Assembly: GCA_001769125.1 (NCBI GenBank)
Contig: MEOG01000140.1
Coordinates: forward strand, 29,287-93,286
Source: Bacteroidetes bacterium GWF2_35_48
GTDB taxonomy: Bacteria > Bacteroidota > Bacteroidia > Bacteroidales > GWF2-35-48
Reading direction: 5' to 3'
DNA length: 64,000 nt
The notes beneath the pieces were generated by a model. The model was given only the letters and a program-made list of their open reading frames with translations, was not told the origin of the DNA and searched no databases. Shown here in pieces: positions 16,159-25,543 of the stretch. Numbering within the stretch: position 1 is the first letter of the stretch; the number at the start of each line of letters is the position of its first letter. The position numbers were made by a program, and so were the translations under genes.

Positions 16159-17847
16159 TTATTTTATTTTGCTGTTAACAACTTCTAAAATTTCTTTTTC
16201 CATCGCAATTGCTTTTTCCTCAATAAGCTTTCCTTTAGCAATAATATCTTCAACAAATTTTTTGTCTTTCAATCCTCCCGTATTAATTTTCACATTCAGA
16301 TAAGCGCCCATAACTCCTGAACGAATAGCTAAAGCACCAACTCCTGCATCAGAAACAGAGGCGGGATTTCCTTTTTCTGCCATTGCTTTGCATATATTCA
16401 TTCCTGCGAGAGAAGTTTCCATAACTTTAAACGGAATCTGAATAGCATATTTTGTTGCTTCCTCCATGGCTGCGTCACGTGCTGCTTTTTCTGCATCGGT
16501 TTTTTTAGGTAATCCCATCGCTTCCATTATATTATTGAAAGATCGTGTGTCTTCATCAACAAGGAAAAGTAATTCGTCTTTTAATTTCTGCCCTTTTTCT
16601 GCCCAATCTGAAAACTCTTCCCATCGTTCGTCCCAACCTGCTTTGTGCGAAGATAAATTTGCCACCATTGTTCCCAATGCAACGCCACATACACTCATAT
16701 ATGCAGAAATAGAGCCACCACCGGGCGCGGGAGATTCGGAAGCAGTTTCATTTGCAAAACCGGTACAAGTCATGTCCATAAGTTTTTTTCCGCCTTTTTC
16801 TGCTATCATATATTCAATGATTTTTTCTTCGGGAACAAAAGGCTTCAAATCATCGAGCCCCATTGATTTTACAGCAATTTTAATTATTTCTGCTTCGTCA
16901 ATACCAACAGAACGATTCTGTTTTTTCAGAAAATATTTTCCGGCATCAACAAAAGTACTCAGAGGAGCAAGACCAACAATTTCAGTTCCTGAAACACGCA
17001 AACCTCTTTCCTGTGCTTTTTTACATACCTCGTCAAATGCAACATGAAGAGGAGTAACGCTTATATTCGTAATATTCATTGAAACCTGCGCGATGCCGTA
17101 TTCATCAATGAACCAACCAATGGCTTTTGTCGCTTTCAAAGTACCCGGAATCATTACAGGATTTCCTTTTTCATCAACAACAGGTTTGCCGGTAATCTGA
17201 CTCCCTTCGCGTTTTGGACGACCCTGTTCGCGAACATCAAATGCCAGCGCATTAGCCCTTCGGGTAGAAGTTGTGTTCAGGTTAAAATTTACAGCAATCA
17301 GAAAATCTCTTGCTCCAACTGCTGTTGCTCCTGCTTTTTCATTAAAACTTGCAGGTCCGAAATCCGGTTTCCATTCGGGTTTGGTAATTTTATCTTTCAG
17401 TCCTTCGTATTCACCACTTCTGCAATATGCCAGATTTCGCCGTTTTCCGTCAAATGCTGCGCTTTCATAACAATATACAGGAATATTTAATTCTTTACCA
17501 ATACGTTCTCCAAGTTTACGAGCATATACAACAACTTCTTCCATTGTAATATTTGCAACAGGTACAAGAGGGCATACATCGGTAGCACCAAAGCGCGGAT
17601 GTTCGCCTTTATGATTTTTCATATCAATCAGCTCCGATGCTTTTTTTACTGCGCGAAAAGCTGCTTCTATCACTTCTTCCGGAGACCCAACAAACGTAAC
17701 AACAGTACGATTTGTCGCTTTACCGGGATCAACGTCTAGAAGTTTAACTCCTTCTACTGTTTCAATCTGATCTGTAATTTGTTTGATAATATTCATATCC
17801 CTGCCTTCACTGAAATTGGGGACACATTCAATAAGTTGTTTTTTCAT
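16159..17847 (-). CDS. ftcD: glutamate formimidoyltransferase / formimidoyl-THF cyclodeaminase
   Basis: 562 residues, bifunctional. The transferase part (~1-330) begins IECVPNFSEGRD and contains HPRFGATDVCPLVP and GIAQVSMNITN; the cyclodeaminase part (~345-560) contains SESPAPGGGSISAYMSVCG (folate-binding Gly loop) and a helical bundle. It moves the formimino group from formiminoglutamate (the end product of histidine degradation) to tetrahydrofolate, then releases ammonia to give 5,10-methenyl-THF. No hut genes are adjacent. Fusion of both domains is the usual arrangement in Bacteroidota and animals. Length and motifs are complete. Cytoplasmic. Confidence 0.95.
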   Translation of the reverse strand: MKKQLIECVPNFSEGRDMNIIKQITDQIETVEGVKLLDVDPGKATNRTVVTFVGSPEEVIEAAFRAVKKASELIDMKNHKGEHPRFGATDVCPLVPVANITMEEVVVYARKLGERIGKELNIPVYCYESAAFDGKRRNLAYCRSGEYEGLKDKITKPEWKPDFGPASFNEKAGATAVGARDFLIAVNFNLNTTSTRRANALAFDVREQGRPKREGSQITGKPVVDEKGNPVMIPGTLKATKAIGWFIDEYGIAQVSMNITNISVTPLHVAFDEVCKKAQERGLRVSGTEIVGLAPLSTFVDAGKYFLKKQNRSVGIDEAEIIKIAVKSMGLDDLKPFVPEEKIIEYMIAEKGGKKLMDMTCTGFANETASESPAPGGGSISAYMSVCGVALGTMVANLSSHKAGWDERWEEFSDWAEKGQKLKDELLFLVDEDTRSFNNIMEAMGLPKKTDAEKAARDAAMEEATKYAIQIPFKVMETSLAGMNICKAMAEKGNPASVSDAGVGALAIRSGVMGAYLNVKINTGGLKDKKFVEDIIAKGKLIEEKAIAMEKEILEVVNSKIK

Positions 17848-17917
17848 GGATGCAAAGTTTATTTATTATAATGTATGCAAACCTAAATGATTTTTTAGAA
17901 TCGGCAAAACAAAAATA

Positions 17918-18072
17918 CATAGTGTTTGCAAGAAAACGCCAACTACTGCGTTACTCTTGTCATGAAAACAGTCATTTACAAAAGTAAACTCCTTGGTTTT
18001 CATGACTTCGAAAGCCTTGTATTTGACGTTTTCTTTTATCAAACACAGAGTTTTTTGCTGACACTACATAGT
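17918..18072. repeat. stem-loop dispersed element (copy 2, diverged)
   Basis: Bounded by ACATAGTGTTTGCAAGAAAACG and, at the right, TTTTTTGCTGACACTACATAGT. It shares the AAGAAAACG arm, the GTTACTC/AAAACAGTCAT words and TTGACGTTTTCTT with the copies at 2905-3092 and 25544-25709 but in the opposite internal orientation. Non-coding. Confidence 0.6.
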
Positions 18073-18092
18073 TAAACACAAGAAATTATTAT

Positions 18093-18235
18093 GATGTTGT
18101 TACGAGTTGCAGGTTACGAGTTGCAGGTTGCAAGTTACAGGTTTATTGCTTATGGGTATTGAGCTGAATCGCCACTGCTTTGAAATTATCTGCGAAACAT
18201 AACAACCCAGCAACCTGCAACCTGCAACTTCTTGA
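18093..18235. repeat. TTGCAGGTTRC short repeats with inverted copies
   Basis: GAGTTGCAGGTTACGAGTTGCAGGTT words at 18107-18142 are mirrored by CAACCTGCAACCTGCAACTT at 18210-18229, so the block could fold on itself. The same CAACCTGCAAC words recur at 34205-34258 and 47647-47745. Non-coding. Confidence 0.55.
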
Positions 18236-18311
18236 TTAAGTTACTATTATTATCTAATAGCTCTGTTTTTCAATAAATTAACTAAATGTGTGTTTTTCAG
18301 CATTTTTTTTA

Positions 18312-18342
18312 TTTGATATATGCGTTTAATGTTTTACTTTTG
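18312..18342 (+). promoter_or_regulatory. Bacteroidota-type promoter of hppA
   Basis: TTTG (18312-18315), 19 nt, TACTTTTG (18335-18342): an exact consensus match, ending 33 bases before the ATG of the pyrophosphatase gene. Confidence 0.8.
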
Positions 18343-18375
18343 CGGCTGTTTAATCAAAATTAAAAATTAAATCCA

Positions 18376-20895
18376 ATGAAAAAACATGTATTATTAAGCA
18401 TCGCTTTGGTCTTGTTAGGGCCGGTAATTGCTTTTGCAAGTGAAGCTGATTTAAAAATTCCTGAAGCAATAAAAAGCCAACACATTTTGTATTGGGGCTT
18501 TGTAGTAACAATATTAGGTTTATTGTTCGGCTTATACCAATATATGAGAGTAAAAAAATTACCTGCACATAAATCAATGCTCGACATTGCTGATGTTATT
18601 TACAAAACTTGCAGTGCATACTTAAAACAACAGGGTAAATTTTTAGCAATTCTTTTCTTATTTATTGGTGCTGCTGTAGCCGGATATTTTGGATTTTTAT
18701 CTCCTATAGGTGAAACAGCAGGAGCAAGATTTGGAAGTGTTGCATTAATTATTACATGGACTGTTATCGGAATTCTTGGTTCTTATACTGTAGCAGCCTT
18801 TGGCATTAGAATGAATACTCTTGCAAATGCTCGTATGGCTTTTGCATCCTTAAGAAGAGACCCATTAAAACTTCTTACCATTCCTTTAAATGCAGGTATG
18901 AGTATTGGTGTAGTGTTAATATGTGTTGAGTTAATATTAATGCTTGTTATTTTATTGTTTATGCCAAGTCATTTAGCAGGCGCTTGTTTTATCGGTTTTG
19001 CTATCGGAGAATCACTTGGAGCTTCTGCTCTGCGTATTGCCGGAGGTATTTTTACAAAAATTGCTGACATTGGCTCAGACTTAATGAAAGTGGTTTTCAA
19101 AATTGGTGAAGACGATCCACGTAACCCTGGTGTTATTGCTGACTGTACCGGTGACAATGCAGGTGACTCAGTTGGTCCAACTGCAGACGGGTTTGAAACT
19201 TATGGTGTAACAGGTGTTGCATTAATTTCATTCATATTATTAGCTGTAGGTGGTGTTGCTTTAGGAATGACTGACGCAATAACTGATAGTTTAAAAGTTG
19301 ATTTGTTAGTTTGGATATTTGTAATGCGTATATTAATGATTGCAACATCCATTGTTGCTTTCTGGATTAATGGATTTATCAGTAAAGCAAAATATGGTGG
19401 CAAAGATGATCTTGATTTTGAAGCTCCTCTTACCAACCTGGTTTGGATTACATCTATACTTTCAATCGCTGTTACATTTATAGCCAGTTATATTATGATC
19501 CCTGTTTTAAACGGGAACACTGATATGTGGTGGATTCTGTCAATCATCATCAGTTGTGGTACAATCGGAGGAGCTTTAATTCCTGAATTTACAAAAATAT
19601 TCACTTCTCCAAAATCATCCCATGTACAAGAAGTTGTTGCCGCTGGTCGCGAAGGTGGGGCATCATTAGTAATACTTTCTGGTTTAGTCGCTGGTAATTT
19701 TAGTGCTATATGGACTGGTCTTGTATTCTTTGTATTAATGTTTCTTGCATATTTCACGAGTACATTTGGATTAGATACGATAATGATATATCCATCCATT
19801 TTCGCTTTTGGTTTAGTTGCATTTGGTTTATTAGGAATGGGGCCTGTAACAATTGCGGTTGACAGCTATGGACCTGTTACAGACAATGCGCAATCAGTTT
19901 ATGAACTTTCTTTAATTGAAGATGATAAAGAAACTGCTTCTGCTGAAATAGAAAAAGAATTTGGGTTTAAACCAGATTGGGAAAAATCAAAACATTATTT
20001 GGAAGCAAATGATGGTGCCGGAAATACATTTAAAGCAACAGCTAAACCTGTATTAATTGGGACGGCTGTTGTTGGTGCAACAACAATGATTTTCTCACTA
20101 ATTTTAATGATTGGTAAATCAACCGGAATTAGTCCTGAACTTATTCTTAATTTATTAAATCCTTACACAATTTTAGGGTTTATCCTTGGTGGTGCGGTTA
20201 TTTATTGGTTTACAGGAGCATCTATGCAAGCAGTTACTACGGGTGCTTACAGAGCTGTTGAATACATTAAAAAACACATAAATTTAGATCCAAATGCTCC
20301 TAAAAAAGCAGATATTAAATCTTCAATTGAAGTTGTTAAAATTTGCACACAATATGCTCAAAAAGGGATGTTCAATATTTTTGTTGGTATTTTCTTTTTT
20401 GCTTTAGCTTTTGCTTGTTTTGCTGCACCAAAAGGATTAACACCCCAATTAGTTGACAGTCTAAAAACATTACAAGGAGAAGAACTTAATCAAGCTACTG
20501 CCTTGGTAGTAAAATATGCACAACCAATTTCTTTATTTATTGGCTATTTGCTTTCTATTGCTGTATTTGGTTTATACCAGGCTATTTTCATGGCCAATGC
20601 TGGTGGATGCTGGGATAATGCAAAGAAAGTTATTGAAGTTGATTTAAAAGAAAAAGGAACACCATTACATGATGCTTCTGTTGTTGGAGATACTGTTGGC
20701 GATCCTTTTAAAGACACTTCATCTGTTGCCCTTAATCCTATTATTAAGTTTACAACCTTATTTGGATTACTAGCCATGGAAATTGCAATTTCACCAAATT
20801 TCAGAGATGTAGCGTTTTATTTTGGTCTTGTATTTATGGTTATTTCTTTGATTTTTGTATGGCGTTCATTCTATAAAATGAGAATAGAAAAATAA
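18376..20895 (+). CDS. hppA: membrane-bound ion-translocating pyrophosphatase
   Basis: 839 residues with about 16 hydrophobic helices. The first may be read as a signal sequence (LVLLGPVIAFA). Active-site signatures: EDDPRNPGVIADCTGDNAGDSVG around residues 237-260, DSYGPVTDNAQSVYEL near 496, and near the end GDTVGDPFKDTSSVALNP. These bind Mg-pyrophosphate; hydrolysis pumps H+ or Na+ out of the cytoplasm. The GNTFKA motif carries Lys 553 at the position that separates K+-independent (Lys) from K+-dependent (Ala) enzymes, suggesting K+ independence. The DVGADLVGKVE motif of typical members reads DIGSDLMKVVF here, without its Glu, so coupling specificity is uncertain. Single gene with promoter and terminator. 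Confidence 0.93.
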   Translation: MKKHVLLSIALVLLGPVIAFASEADLKIPEAIKSQHILYWGFVVTILGLLFGLYQYMRVKKLPAHKSMLDIADVIYKTCSAYLKQQGKFLAILFLFIGAAVAGYFGFLSPIGETAGARFGSVALIITWTVIGILGSYTVAAFGIRMNTLANARMAFASLRRDPLKLLTIPLNAGMSIGVVLICVELILMLVILLFMPSHLAGACFIGFAIGESLGASALRIAGGIFTKIADIGSDLMKVVFKIGEDDPRNPGVIADCTGDNAGDSVGPTADGFETYGVTGVALISFILLAVGGVALGMTDAITDSLKVDLLVWIFVMRILMIATSIVAFWINGFISKAKYGGKDDLDFEAPLTNLVWITSILSIAVTFIASYIMIPVLNGNTDMWWILSIIISCGTIGGALIPEFTKIFTSPKSSHVQEVVAAGREGGASLVILSGLVAGNFSAIWTGLVFFVLMFLAYFTSTFGLDTIMIYPSIFAFGLVAFGLLGMGPVTIAVDSYGPVTDNAQSVYELSLIEDDKETASAEIEKEFGFKPDWEKSKHYLEANDGAGNTFKATAKPVLIGTAVVGATTMIFSLILMIGKSTGISPELILNLLNPYTILGFILGGAVIYWFTGASMQAVTTGAYRAVEYIKKHINLDPNAPKKADIKSSIEVVKICTQYAQKGMFNIFVGIFFFALAFACFAAPKGLTPQLVDSLKTLQGEELNQATALVVKYAQPISLFIGYLLSIAVFGLYQAIFMANAGGCWDNAKKVIEVDLKEKGTPLHDASVVGDTVGDPFKDTSSVALNPIIKFTTLFGLLAMEIAISPNFRDVAFYFGLVFMVISLIFVWRSFYKMRIEK

Positions 20896-20901
20896 ATTTA
20901 T

Positions 20902-20943
20902 AAACTAAAATGCCCTCGGTTTTTCCGGGGGTTTTTTAGTTTA
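20902..20943 (+). terminator. Rho-independent terminator of hppA
   Basis: AAACTAAAATGCCCTCGG pairs imperfectly with CCGGGGGTTTTTTAGTTT around a TTTTT loop, directly behind the hppA stop. Confidence 0.8.
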
Positions 20944-20988
20944 TATTCGATTTAATAACTTCATTTTTTTAAGTTGTAAGTTGAAAGC

Positions 20989-22584
20989 ATGAAAGCAATT
21001 TTTAACCCGTTTCTTATAGATAAGAAAATTGATTTTTATTTAATTGGTATTTTATTATTAATTATCGGCATAATTATTTATAAATTACCCTTTTTGAATT
21101 TGCCTTATTATTGGGATGAAGCATGGTCTTATTCTGCTGCCATTGGAAAAATGTATGAGAGTGGTTTATCTTTAATGCCCGGGAGTATTCCCGCAGATAA
21201 TTACAGAGGACATCCTTTACTTTTTTATTTTCTTGCGGCTGGCTGGATGAAAATTTTCGGTACAAGTTTAATTTCCGGACATAGTTTTGCTTTATCAATA
21301 TCAATATTGCTTTTACTTTCTACCTATTTTTTTTGTAAAAAATTTATTTCTCCTGTTGTTGGATTTGTTTCCGTTTTGTTTTTTTCCCTACAACAATTAT
21401 TTTTATCGCAGTCAACTTTTGTAATGCCGGAGATGATGCTTGCTCTATGGACAATCCTTACACTTTATTTTTATTTGAAAAGGCAAAAAATACAATATAT
21501 TATTTTTGCTTCTTTTGCTGTTTTTACAAAAGAATCTGCACTTACGCTTCCCTTGGCATTATTTATTATGTCTTTTGTTGAAAACTATTTTATTCAAAAA
21601 AAAGAATGGAAAATAATTATCAAAGATTTGTTTTTTATCAGTGTGCCCGTTTTGCTGATTGGTCTTTTTTTTATTATTCAAAGAATAAAAATGGGTTGGT
21701 TTTTCTTCCCGGAACACGTTGGGTTAATAAAATGGCATTGGTCTGATTTTCATAATAAAGCAGTAGTAATCTGGAATTTTATTTTTGATCTTCAAAGCAG
21801 AGCTTATATCTCAATTTTATTTATCGTTGTTATTACTATTTTTTGGAAAATATATTCGTGGAATGAGCGTTTTGTTATTGCTCTTGCTGCATTAATTATC
21901 CCACAATTATTTATTGATTACATTAATTTTGAAACCCAGATAAAATTTTGGATTTTATTAATATCTCTTTTGCTGTTTTATAAAAAAGTGTTTTATAAAA
22001 TGTATGAGATAAATTTTGAGCATGCCCGTTTTGTTAATGCTGCTGGTTTATTCGTTTTTATTTACATTATATTTTCTGCCTTAAATTTTTATACTCATCG
22101 TTATTTATTAATTATTTTCCCACTCTTTTTTTTAATCGTTTTTTATTATGTTTTTCATATTTTAGAAAACAAACCTATTGTTAAAATTGTGTTGATATTT
22201 TTTGCGCTTTTTATGACAATAAGACAATTAGGAGGTCATAATAGATATGGGGATGATGATACCTATGTTAATGATATTTTGTGTCATCAGGAAGCAATTA
22301 AATATTGTGAGGATAATAGATTATATGACAAATTAATATGTTGCGATTTTTTAATAGCTAAAGATTTGGCGAACCCTTATGCAGGATATTTAAAATCTAA
22401 TAAAGTTTTTTTAAAAACAACTTATGATATAAATAGTAATGCCGATTATTATATATTTAAAGGATCTCCTTATTGTAGTATAAAAGATTTTGCCTCTATA
22501 ATACAAAGAAACAAGCTTGAAAGAGTCAAAGTTATTGTTTATGGTTTTGTGAGGCTTGAAATATATAAAAGGAATAATACTTAA
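20989..22584 (+). CDS. GT39/GT83-type membrane glycosyltransferase
   Basis: 531 residues with about 11-12 hydrophobic helices. After the first helix comes YYWDEAWSY, with the acidic pair D43/E44 typical of the first extracytoplasmic loop of GT-C enzymes (protein O-mannosyltransferase, ArnT), followed by RGHPLLFYFLAAGWMKIFG. The soluble C-terminal ~90 residues are hydrophilic. Such enzymes transfer a sugar from a polyprenyl-phosphate donor to a lipid or protein on the periplasmic face. The acceptor cannot be told. It stands alone, not within a polysaccharide locus. Highly AT-rich with long T-runs, like its neighbours. Confidence 0.85.
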   Translation: MKAIFNPFLIDKKIDFYLIGILLLIIGIIIYKLPFLNLPYYWDEAWSYSAAIGKMYESGLSLMPGSIPADNYRGHPLLFYFLAAGWMKIFGTSLISGHSFALSISILLLLSTYFFCKKFISPVVGFVSVLFFSLQQLFLSQSTFVMPEMMLALWTILTLYFYLKRQKIQYIIFASFAVFTKESALTLPLALFIMSFVENYFIQKKEWKIIIKDLFFISVPVLLIGLFFIIQRIKMGWFFFPEHVGLIKWHWSDFHNKAVVIWNFIFDLQSRAYISILFIVVITIFWKIYSWNERFVIALAALIIPQLFIDYINFETQIKFWILLISLLLFYKKVFYKMYEINFEHARFVNAAGLFVFIYIIFSALNFYTHRYLLIIFPLFFLIVFYYVFHILENKPIVKIVLIFFALFMTIRQLGGHNRYGDDDTYVNDILCHQEAIKYCEDNRLYDKLICCDFLIAKDLANPYAGYLKSNKVFLKTTYDINSNADYYIFKGSPYCSIKDFASIIQRNKLERVKVIVYGFVRLEIYKRNNT

Positions 22585-22697
22585 AATTGTATTTTATTTT
22601 ATTACGATACATAGCAAGGCTTTAAAAGGCATGATACAAAATGTTTATTTATCATACTTTTTTTTCAAGTTTAATTTTAATTAAAAAATAGAGTAAT

Positions 22698-23231
22698 ATG
22701 TCTGTTATTTTTAGATTAATGTTTTTTGTTTGTTCTTTATTTATATTTTTTTCATGTTCATCTATATCAAACAAACCTAATCAATTTGAAAAAATGATAG
22801 ATACTACGAAATTATATTATATAGAGTCTGTTTATAGTCATAAGTTTTTGGATATAGATAAAGGATCGGTTGATGATGGCGCAAATTTAATTCAATTCTC
22901 ATTTAATGGTATGGATAACCAAAAGTTTAAATTCAGACTTTTGCCTGATGGTTTTTACAATATTATTTCCGTAAAAAGCGGTAAATATTTAGATGTTAAA
23001 AATAATTCAGTTGAAAGCGGAACAAATATAATTCAATGGAATTGTAATAATGCGGAAAATCAAAAGTTTGATGTTGTTTTTCAAAATGATGGAAATGTAA
23101 ATATTTTCTCTAAAGTAAGCGGAAAATGTTTTGATGTAAATGCTGGGAGTATGGAAAACGCTGTTTCTATTGTTCAGTGGGATTATTCCAATAGCCATAA
23201 TCAAAAATTTGCAATTAAAATAGTTCAATAA
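22698..23231 (+). CDS. lipoprotein with ricin-type beta-trefoil domain
   Basis: 177 residues. Lipoprotein signal with FIFFSC ahead of SSIS (Cys ~20). Residues ~38-177 hold three trefoil units, each with a strand 'G.YLDV...S...G.NIIQW.......NQKF' (NQKFKFRLL, NQKFDVVFQ, NQKFAIKIV), the RICIN/RicinB_lectin_2 repeat with its (N/Q)-x-(W/F) ending. This fold usually binds sugars. No enzymatic domain is attached. It precedes two secreted-protein genes on the same strand, with 70 bases to the next. Ligand unknown. Confidence 0.85.
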   Translation: MSVIFRLMFFVCSLFIFFSCSSISNKPNQFEKMIDTTKLYYIESVYSHKFLDIDKGSVDDGANLIQFSFNGMDNQKFKFRLLPDGFYNIISVKSGKYLDVKNNSVESGTNIIQWNCNNAENQKFDVVFQNDGNVNIFSKVSGKCFDVNAGSMENAVSIVQWDYSNSHNQKFAIKIVQ

Positions 23232-23247
23232 TTTTTTTACTTATTTA

Positions 23248-23263
23248 TATTTTTGTACTTTCG
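23248..23263 (+). promoter_or_regulatory. possible -7 boxes before the LCCL gene
   Basis: TATTTTTG (23248-23255) fits TAnnTTTG and is followed by TACTTTCG, a near match. No TTTG was found at the expected spacing, so this is weak. Confidence 0.3.
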
Positions 23264-23301
23264 TGTTTATTCCCGAGTAATAATTTAATAAATCCAATAT
23301 T

Positions 23302-24321
23302 ATGAGGAAAAACCTACTTTTTATCAGCTTAATGTTTCTGCCATTTATTGTAAATGCGCAGAATAACTCAGTTTTAAACAATCCTCAGAATCTATCTCAA
23401 TACAGGAATAACAAAGGTACTACTTATACAATAAAATTAACAGGGACAGATCAGGGTTCTGTTTGGGGTGGCGCAGACGGGTATTATACAGATGATTCCC
23501 GTATAGGGAAAGCAGTAGTACATGCTGGTCTTTTAAAAATTGGTCAGGAAGGTCTTGTGAAAGTAACGATTCTACCGGGTCAGCCAAAATATACCGGCAG
23601 CACAAAAAATGGAATAACGACTAATAATTATGGCTCTTTTTTGGGTAGCTATAAATTTGAATCTGTTTCACCAGATGCAGGCTCTCAAAGTACCTCAATT
23701 ATAAATAATCCACAAAACCTATCACAATACCGTAAAAATACCGGTACAACCTATACCATTAAGTTAACAGGGACGGATCAGGGTTCTGTTTGGGGTGGTA
23801 CAGACGGGTTTTATACTGATGATTCCCGTATTGGGAAAGCAGTAGTACATGCAGGTCTTTTAAAAATTGGTCAGGAAGGTCTTGTAAAAGTTACGATTTT
23901 ACCGGGTCAGTCAAAATATACCGGTAGCACAAAAAATGGTATAACAACCAATAATTATGGTCCGTTTATGGGAAGCTATAAATTTGAATCCGTTTTACCA
24001 AATGCAGGCTCTCAAAGTACTTCAATTATAGATAATCCACAAAACCTATCTCAATACCGTAAAAATACCGGTACAACCTATACCATTAAAGTAACAGGGA
24101 CTGATCAGGGTTCTGTTTGGGGTGGTGCAGACGGGTACTATACTGATGATTCTCGTATTGGGAAAGCAGTAGTACATGCTGGTCTTTTAAAAGTTGGTCA
24201 GGAAGGTCTTGTGAAAGTTACAATTTTACAGGGTCAGCCAAAATATATCGGTAGCACAAAAAATGGTATAACGACTAATAATTATGGTTCGTTTTTGGGT
24301 AGTTATAAATTTGAAAAGTAA
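23302..24321 (+). CDS. secreted protein with three tandem LCCL domains
   Basis: 339 residues. Signal peptide 1-20 (FLPFIVNAQ). The rest is three repeats with an exact 109-residue period (starting near residues 26, 135 and 244), each beginning NPQNLSQYR and containing GSVWGG.DG(Y/F)YTDDSRIG, KAVVHAGLLK.GQEGLVKV and KNGITTNNYG. This is the LCCL pattern (VWG...Y...S.I..AAVHAG...... G.V.V....G...Y.GS..NGI.S..YG). LCCL domains occur in cochlin, Limulus factor C and some bacterial secreted proteins, with lipid or LPS binding proposed. The repeats differ at few residues, so amplification is recent. No sorting tail or anchor. Confidence 0.85.
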   Translation: MRKNLLFISLMFLPFIVNAQNNSVLNNPQNLSQYRNNKGTTYTIKLTGTDQGSVWGGADGYYTDDSRIGKAVVHAGLLKIGQEGLVKVTILPGQPKYTGSTKNGITTNNYGSFLGSYKFESVSPDAGSQSTSIINNPQNLSQYRKNTGTTYTIKLTGTDQGSVWGGTDGFYTDDSRIGKAVVHAGLLKIGQEGLVKVTILPGQSKYTGSTKNGITTNNYGPFMGSYKFESVLPNAGSQSTSIIDNPQNLSQYRKNTGTTYTIKVTGTDQGSVWGGADGYYTDDSRIGKAVVHAGLLKVGQEGLVKVTILQGQPKYIGSTKNGITTNNYGSFLGSYKFEK

Positions 24322-24407
24322 TTTATTTAGTGGTTTTGTAATTAATTTTTAGCAATAATATTTAATTTTTGGTTATCAGTATTGAGTATTAATTTAACAT
24401 TAAGATT

Positions 24408-25487
24408 ATGAGAAAAAATCTACTTTTTATCAGTTTAATGTTTCTCGCATTTATTGTAAATGCGCAGATAACAATTACAGAATCGGATGTATTAACTATC
24501 GGCGAGTCAAATATCAGCGCAGTAGATACATTACCTTCACGCATCAGTGCTATTTCTCCCGGTTCGGCCGGAGCAAATCAAACTTGGACGTTTACAACTG
24601 TTGTCCAGATTTATAATGATACGGTTGAAGCTGTAAACCCAACGGGTATTCCCTATGCTTCATCTTACCCGAATGCAAACATTGTTGTAAATACCAGATT
24701 TAACAATTTCCCTTCACATTATTATTTAAAGAAAGATGCGAATGATCTTTTTGTTTATGGAATTTCTGCTGATGTTGCCAATACGCAATCATTAACGAAT
24801 GTCCCCTTTACTCCGGGATTTTCGTTGATAAAATTCCCTTCTACTTATAACAGCACTTTTACGGATAATTATAAATCTTATTTGCAAATGCCAGCACCTC
24901 CGAATCAGTTGAATGCTGATTCTATTAAAAGAAATGCTCATACAAACAGGGTTAGTCTTGTTGATACTTATGGCTCTCTCACAACACCTACAGGTACTTT
25001 CCCGAACACAATCCGGCAGAAAGTTACTGAAATTACTATTGATACGATGTGGGCAAAAATTCCCATCGTTGGCTGGTATCAGATTTCAACATCAAACGAT
25101 ACTATTGTTACCTACTCATGGTGGGCACAGGAAATCGGAATGCCTGTTTGCGAAATTGAACATTATCCTCATGTAACTCCCACAACAAATCAGGTAAAAT
25201 GGTACATTGATCCTGCATCTTATATTGCTCAGGAAAATTTGAGTCAGAGCTCTTTTGTTTACCCAAATCCTGCATCAGATGAGATAATTGTAACCATGCT
25301 TGATTCAAATAAAGAATATGTAATTTCAATTTTTGATATGTTAGGCAAAGAGATAAAAAAGAAAATTATTTTGAATGAGAATCTGGTGAAATTGAATACA
25401 GATAATATGCCCAATGGCTTATACATGTTGAATATTATTGAAAACGGAAAGCCTGTTAAAGCAGAAAAGATTTTAATAAGCAGATAA
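24408..25487 (+). CDS. T9SS-secreted protein of unknown function
   Basis: 359 residues. The signal peptide (FLAFIVNAQ) is almost identical to that of the LCCL protein just upstream. Residues ~22-275 form a beta-rich region that I do not recognise (ITESDVLTIGESNISAVDT, SAGANQTWTFTTVVQ), a pattern seen in secreted Bacteroidota proteins without known function. Residues ~283-359 are a T9SS type A sorting domain (SFVYPNPASDEIIVTM ... DMLGKEIKKK ... MPNGLYMLNII..GKPVKAEKILISR). Destination is the cell surface or medium through the type IX machinery. The following gene is convergent, with a dispersed element between them. Confidence 0.8.
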   Translation: MRKNLLFISLMFLAFIVNAQITITESDVLTIGESNISAVDTLPSRISAISPGSAGANQTWTFTTVVQIYNDTVEAVNPTGIPYASSYPNANIVVNTRFNNFPSHYYLKKDANDLFVYGISADVANTQSLTNVPFTPGFSLIKFPSTYNSTFTDNYKSYLQMPAPPNQLNADSIKRNAHTNRVSLVDTYGSLTTPTGTFPNTIRQKVTEITIDTMWAKIPIVGWYQISTSNDTIVTYSWWAQEIGMPVCEIEHYPHVTPTTNQVKWYIDPASYIAQENLSQSSFVYPNPASDEIIVTMLDSNKEYVISIFDMLGKEIKKKIILNENLVKLNTDNMPNGLYMLNIIENGKPVKAEKILISR

Positions 25488-25543
25488 TAATTCAAAAACC
25501 GTTGGTTGAGCATGTCGAAATCAGCAGTTTTTTTATTTAATCC

